From: Thermodesulfobacteriota bacterium
GTDB taxonomy: Bacteria; Desulfobacterota; QYQD01
Length of the DNA stretch: 64,000 nt
Assembly: GCA_031082315.1 (NCBI GenBank)
Contig: JAVHLC010000004.1
Coordinates: 1 to 64,000 of the forward strand
Direction: 5' to 3'
Shown: one piece after another, positions 61,627 to 64,000 of the stretch
Layout: every line of letters starts with the position of its first letter
Position numbering within the stretch: the first letter of the stretch is position 1
The notes under the pieces: model-generated
Databases searched by the model: none
What the model was told of the DNA's origin: nothing
What the model saw: the letters and a program-made list of their open reading frames with translations, nothing else
Translations under genes and position numbers: made by a program

Positions 61627-62292
61627 ATGAAACAGATTGAATTAACTGCAGAAAGTAGAGAAAAAATGGGGAAAGGCGCGGCTCGCAGTCTGCGCCGTCG
61701 GGGTCTTACCCCGGCCATCTTCTACGGCAAAGGAATTCCACCTCAACCCCTGACTCTGGATAGTCTGGAGCTTAAACGTAAGCTGAATAAGGTTGGAAGC
61801 GAAAATGCCATTTTTGCCCTGACCATTAAAGACGATGGCCATACAGTAAATAAAATGGCTATGTTAAAAGAAGTGCAAACGAATCCCCTAAGCCGGGAAA
61901 TTCTCCATACCGATTTGTATGAAGTCGCTATGGATAAGAAAATAGCGGTCCGGGTTCCTTTGCACGTCAAGGGGCGGGCCAAGGGAGTGGAGCTAAGTGG
62001 TATCCTCCAGACAGTAACCCGTGAAATCGAGATGGAGTGTTTGCCGGCAGACATTCCGGAATTCATCGAGGTTGATGTCACTTCCCTGGACATTGGGGAA
62101 TCAATCCATATAAAAGACCTGAAGCTGCCGGAAAACCTCCATGTGCTGGACGATGCCGCCGTCACTTTAGTTACCGTGGTTCCGCCGGCAGCTGAAGAAA
62201 AAGCGGTTGTCGCCGAGGAAGAAGCCGCTGCCGCTGAACCGGAAGTGGTTTCCACCAAGGGCAAGGAACCCGAGGCAAAAGAGTCGAAATAA
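61627..62292 (+). CDS. rplY: 50S ribosomal protein L25/general stress protein Ctc
   Basis: 221 residues, the long TL5/Ctc form. N-terminal 5S-rRNA-binding domain ('RSLRRRGLTPAIFYGKG'), C-terminal beta domain, and an acidic tail with Glu/Ala repeats. GGAGG precedes the ATG, and it starts 9 bases after prs. Confidence 0.96.
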   Translation: MKQIELTAESREKMGKGAARSLRRRGLTPAIFYGKGIPPQPLTLDSLELKRKLNKVGSENAIFALTIKDDGHTVNKMAMLKEVQTNPLSREILHTDLYEVAMDKKIAVRVPLHVKGRAKGVELSGILQTVTREIEMECLPADIPEFIEVDVTSLDIGESIHIKDLKLPENLHVLDDAAVTLVTVVPPAAEEKAVVAEEEAAAAEPEVVSTKGKEPEAKESK

Positions 62293-62294
62293 AG

Positions 62295-62879
62295 TTGCGT
62301 TGTATTGTTGGCCTTGGCAATCCCGGCATCAAGTATGCAGAAACCAGGCATAATATTGGTTTTATCCTTATTGATCACCTTGCCGGGATATTTCAGATCT
62401 CACTCGCCGCAAAAAAGTGGGATAGCCTCATTGGTAAGGGGTATATTGGCGAAAGGCAAGTCCTCCTGGCCAAACCCCTTACCTATATGAACCGGAGCGG
62501 TTTAGCAGTAGCACAGATACTTAACTTCCACAAGATACCCCCCCCTGATCTTCTGGTCGTCCATGATGATATGGATATCCCGTTAGGACGCATAAAGATA
62601 GTGCGAAGCGGAGGATCAGGCGGACATAATGGCGTGGACTCGATTATTGAGACCCTGGGCACCCGGGAATTCCCACGCCTTAAGATTGGGATTGGCAGGC
62701 CATTGCCTCAACAGAAGCCAGAGCACTATGTCCTTGAGCCATTTTCTTTTGAGGAGATAGCACTCCTAAAAGAGACTTTAAAAAAAGCAGCAAAGGCGTC
62801 TGAAGCCATAGTCCGGCAGGGGATTGAGGAAGCCATGAATCTTTTTAACATCAAAGAAGTGAATGTCATTAGTCAATAG
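62295..62879 (+). CDS. pth: peptidyl-tRNA hydrolase
   Basis: 194 residues. 'VGLGNPGIKYAETRHNIGF' with catalytic His, 'PLTYMNRSG', and 'LLVVHDDMDIPLGRIK'. Recycles peptidyl-tRNA. Starts with TTG at 62295, two bases after the rplY stop. The final residues run into a GTCATTAGTCA word repeat. Confidence 0.96.
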   Translation: MRCIVGLGNPGIKYAETRHNIGFILIDHLAGIFQISLAAKKWDSLIGKGYIGERQVLLAKPLTYMNRSGLAVAQILNFHKIPPPDLLVVHDDMDIPLGRIKIVRSGGSGGHNGVDSIIETLGTREFPRLKIGIGRPLPQQKPEHYVLEPFSFEEIALLKETLKKAAKASEAIVRQGIEEAMNLFNIKEVNVISQ

Positions 62880-63012
62880 TCATTCTTTCCAACCCAACCG
62901 ATGACTAATGACCAGTGACGAGTTACGTTTTGAACACCGGTACTTTGACATTCATTTGGATTTTGAACTTTGGCATTTGTGTTTTCAGCCTTTAGCCTTC
63001 AAGCTTTGGACT
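62870..63012. repeat. GTCATTAGTC and TTTGAACTTTGG word arrays
   Basis: GTCATTAGTCAATAGTC faces GACTAATGACCAGTGACG, then TTTGAACTTTGGCATT and GACTTTGGGCCTTGAACTTTGACC words. The array begins in pth and ends in the neighbouring minus-strand gene, encoding its last residues. Confidence 0.55.
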
Positions 63013-63884
63013 TTGGGCCTTGAACTTTGACCTTCCAGGCCTCCCATCTCCCAGGAAATAGCCCCGAATGCACAGGACTCGCGCAGACATACCAGACAGC
63101 GTATGCACCGCCTGTCGTTGGGTGATTCATAAAATTTAATATCTACGGGACAGTCCCGGTAGCATAACTCACAATGCGTGCATTTCTCCGGATGATACTT
63201 GAGCTGGAAGAGGCTCGCCCGGTTGAAAAAAGAATAAAATGCCCCGAGGGGGCATACAGTACGACAGAAGGGACGGCTGGCCAGGACGCTCCCGGTAATA
63301 AAGAAAAACAAGACCGCTACTTTAATGTAAAAAAGATGCCCGACCGTCATACGCAGGGTTGGTTGCAGGATTAAAAGCGGCAGTCCGGCCTCCAGGGTCC
63401 CGGCCGGGCAGATAAACTTACAAAACCACAGAAAACCATATCCAAAGGCATCAACCACCCAGATGGGTAAGATAAAGATGGTCAGGGCCAGGAAGATATA
63501 AGGGCCATAGCTGAAGATATAGGGTATTCTGATCTTGCGCCCGGGCATCTTAAATAAAAGGTCCTGGATAAGACCAAAGGGGCATATCCAGCCGCAGGGC
63601 ATGCGCCCCACCAGTCCTCCAATAATCCCCAGCCATCCCAGGACATAGAATCCAAAATGGTAGCGCGCCGCTTCTACTGAGGCACGGATACCGGCCATAA
63701 AATTCTGGATAGCCCCTAGCGGACACGCGGTTGTAGCTGCCGGGCAGGAATGACAGTTTAATCCCGGAGAGCAGATAGACTTGAGCCGACCCTGATATAT
63801 AGTCCGGCTTACAGGAAAATACCAGTAACCGTTCAGGAGTAAGGCCGAAAGGGACTGGATAATTCGCCGCAGATGCTGCCTCAT
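62985..63884 (-). CDS. NapH-like 4Fe-4S membrane protein
   Basis: 299 residues. About four to five membrane helices with cysteine motifs in the loops ('CHSCPAATTACPLGA', 'CGWICPFGL', 'CKFICPAG', 'CRTVCPLGA') and two C-terminal ferredoxin clusters ('CTHCELCYRDCPVD', 'CIRCLVCLRESCAFGA'). Matches NapH/MauN/RdxA-like electron-transfer proteins. The ATG at 63884 overlaps the stop of the upstream CXXC gene (ATGA), which fixes the start. The last ~14 residues come from a word-array repeat. Confidence 0.88.
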   Translation of the reverse strand: MRQHLRRIIQSLSALLLNGYWYFPVSRTIYQGRLKSICSPGLNCHSCPAATTACPLGAIQNFMAGIRASVEAARYHFGFYVLGWLGIIGGLVGRMPCGWICPFGLIQDLLFKMPGRKIRIPYIFSYGPYIFLALTIFILPIWVVDAFGYGFLWFCKFICPAGTLEAGLPLLILQPTLRMTVGHLFYIKVAVLFFFITGSVLASRPFCRTVCPLGAFYSFFNRASLFQLKYHPEKCTHCELCYRDCPVDIKFYESPNDRRCIRCLVCLRESCAFGAISWEMGGLEGQSSRPKVQSLKAKG

Positions 63885-64000
63885 CCGATGCCTATGCAAT
63901 CAAGGCATATACTGACGGCCTTCTCAAGGACGCCCTGGACTTCGCCCGTGAGGACGCCGGCTAACCACAGGAGGACAAAAAGAGAAATAACGATGAACGG
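63881..64000 (-). CDS. CD1871A-type CXXC small membrane protein, 5' end outside window
   Basis: 39 codons are visible from the window edge: a hydrophobic stretch 'PFIVISLFVLLWLAGVLTGE' followed by 'VLEKAVSICLDCIGIG' and a stop. The CLDCIGIG ending (CxxC plus IGIG) matches the small CD1871A-type CXXC proteins that usually sit directly before a 4Fe-4S NapH-like gene. Translationally coupled to the next gene. Function unknown, probably redox-linked. Confidence 0.65.
   Translation of the reverse strand, partial: PFIVISLFVLLWLAGVLTGEVQGVLEKAVSICLDCIGIG

Overview
The window looks like chromosomal DNA from a flagellated, anaerobic member of the former Deltaproteobacteria (Desulfobacterota or a close relative). 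This rests on three things: a polar-type flagellar cluster carrying flhF/flhG and a sigma-54 promoter, a multi-subunit hydrogenase-related membrane complex, and rubrerythrin-like, NapH-like and QueH-like proteins. No rRNA or other marker here fixes the taxon more closely. Intergenic DNA is unusually rich in dispersed, partly palindromic repeats. Some of them run into gene ends, and one is translated inside a gene.

Layout. (1) 1-3.6 kb is an accessory region: the 3' end of an IS3-family transposase, orphan membrane and lipoprotein genes, a HicBA toxin-antitoxin pair, and several imperfect inverted-repeat sites that look like integron attC sites. (2) 3.6-20 kb is mostly housekeeping: an M24 peptidase, a PilZ protein, rpmB, a bifunctional Rel, proS, ispG, a nuclease-like protein, a hybrid sensor kinase with an N-terminal Rossmann domain, a rubrerythrin-like protein, a LapA-like protein, a DMT transporter, htpX, a DUF2905 protein and queH. 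(3) 20-38 kb is a motility block on the minus strand. From its sigma-54-type promoter it reads fliL-fliM-fliN-fliO-fliP-fliQ-fliR-flhB-flhA-flhF-flhG-fliA, then a second fliL-like gene, two small proteins, a fliK-like gene, fapA and a zinc-binding-type chemoreceptor.

(4) 38.9-47 kb is a plus-strand, distinctly GC-rich operon: a helix-turn-helix/PTS-EIIA fusion followed by six genes resembling hydrogenase-4 subunits B, C, E, F, G and a fused H+I. The large subunit lacks all four cysteines that would hold the NiFe centre. The complex therefore belongs with the energy-converting hydrogenase-related (Ehr) complexes, probably a ferredoxin- or quinone-linked ion pump rather than a hydrogenase. This is the most interesting system in the window. 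(5) 47.0-48.7 kb carries an IS200-like/RAYT transposase gene bounded by 19-bp perfect inverted repeats, and a DUF4258/YgiT-type toxin-antitoxin pair.

(6) 48.9-64 kb is housekeeping again: initiator tRNA-Met with a clear terminator, a phosphoglycerate-mutase-like gene beside hom, recG, a class V aminotransferase with serA, a DUF1844 protein, an HtrA protease, ispE-tRNA-Gln-prs-rplY-pth, and a NapH-like ferredoxin protein preceded by a translationally coupled CXXC protein cut by the window edge.

All calls come from reading translations and motifs. No database search was possible. Starts were chosen from ribosome-binding sites and family lengths and are flagged where uncertain.
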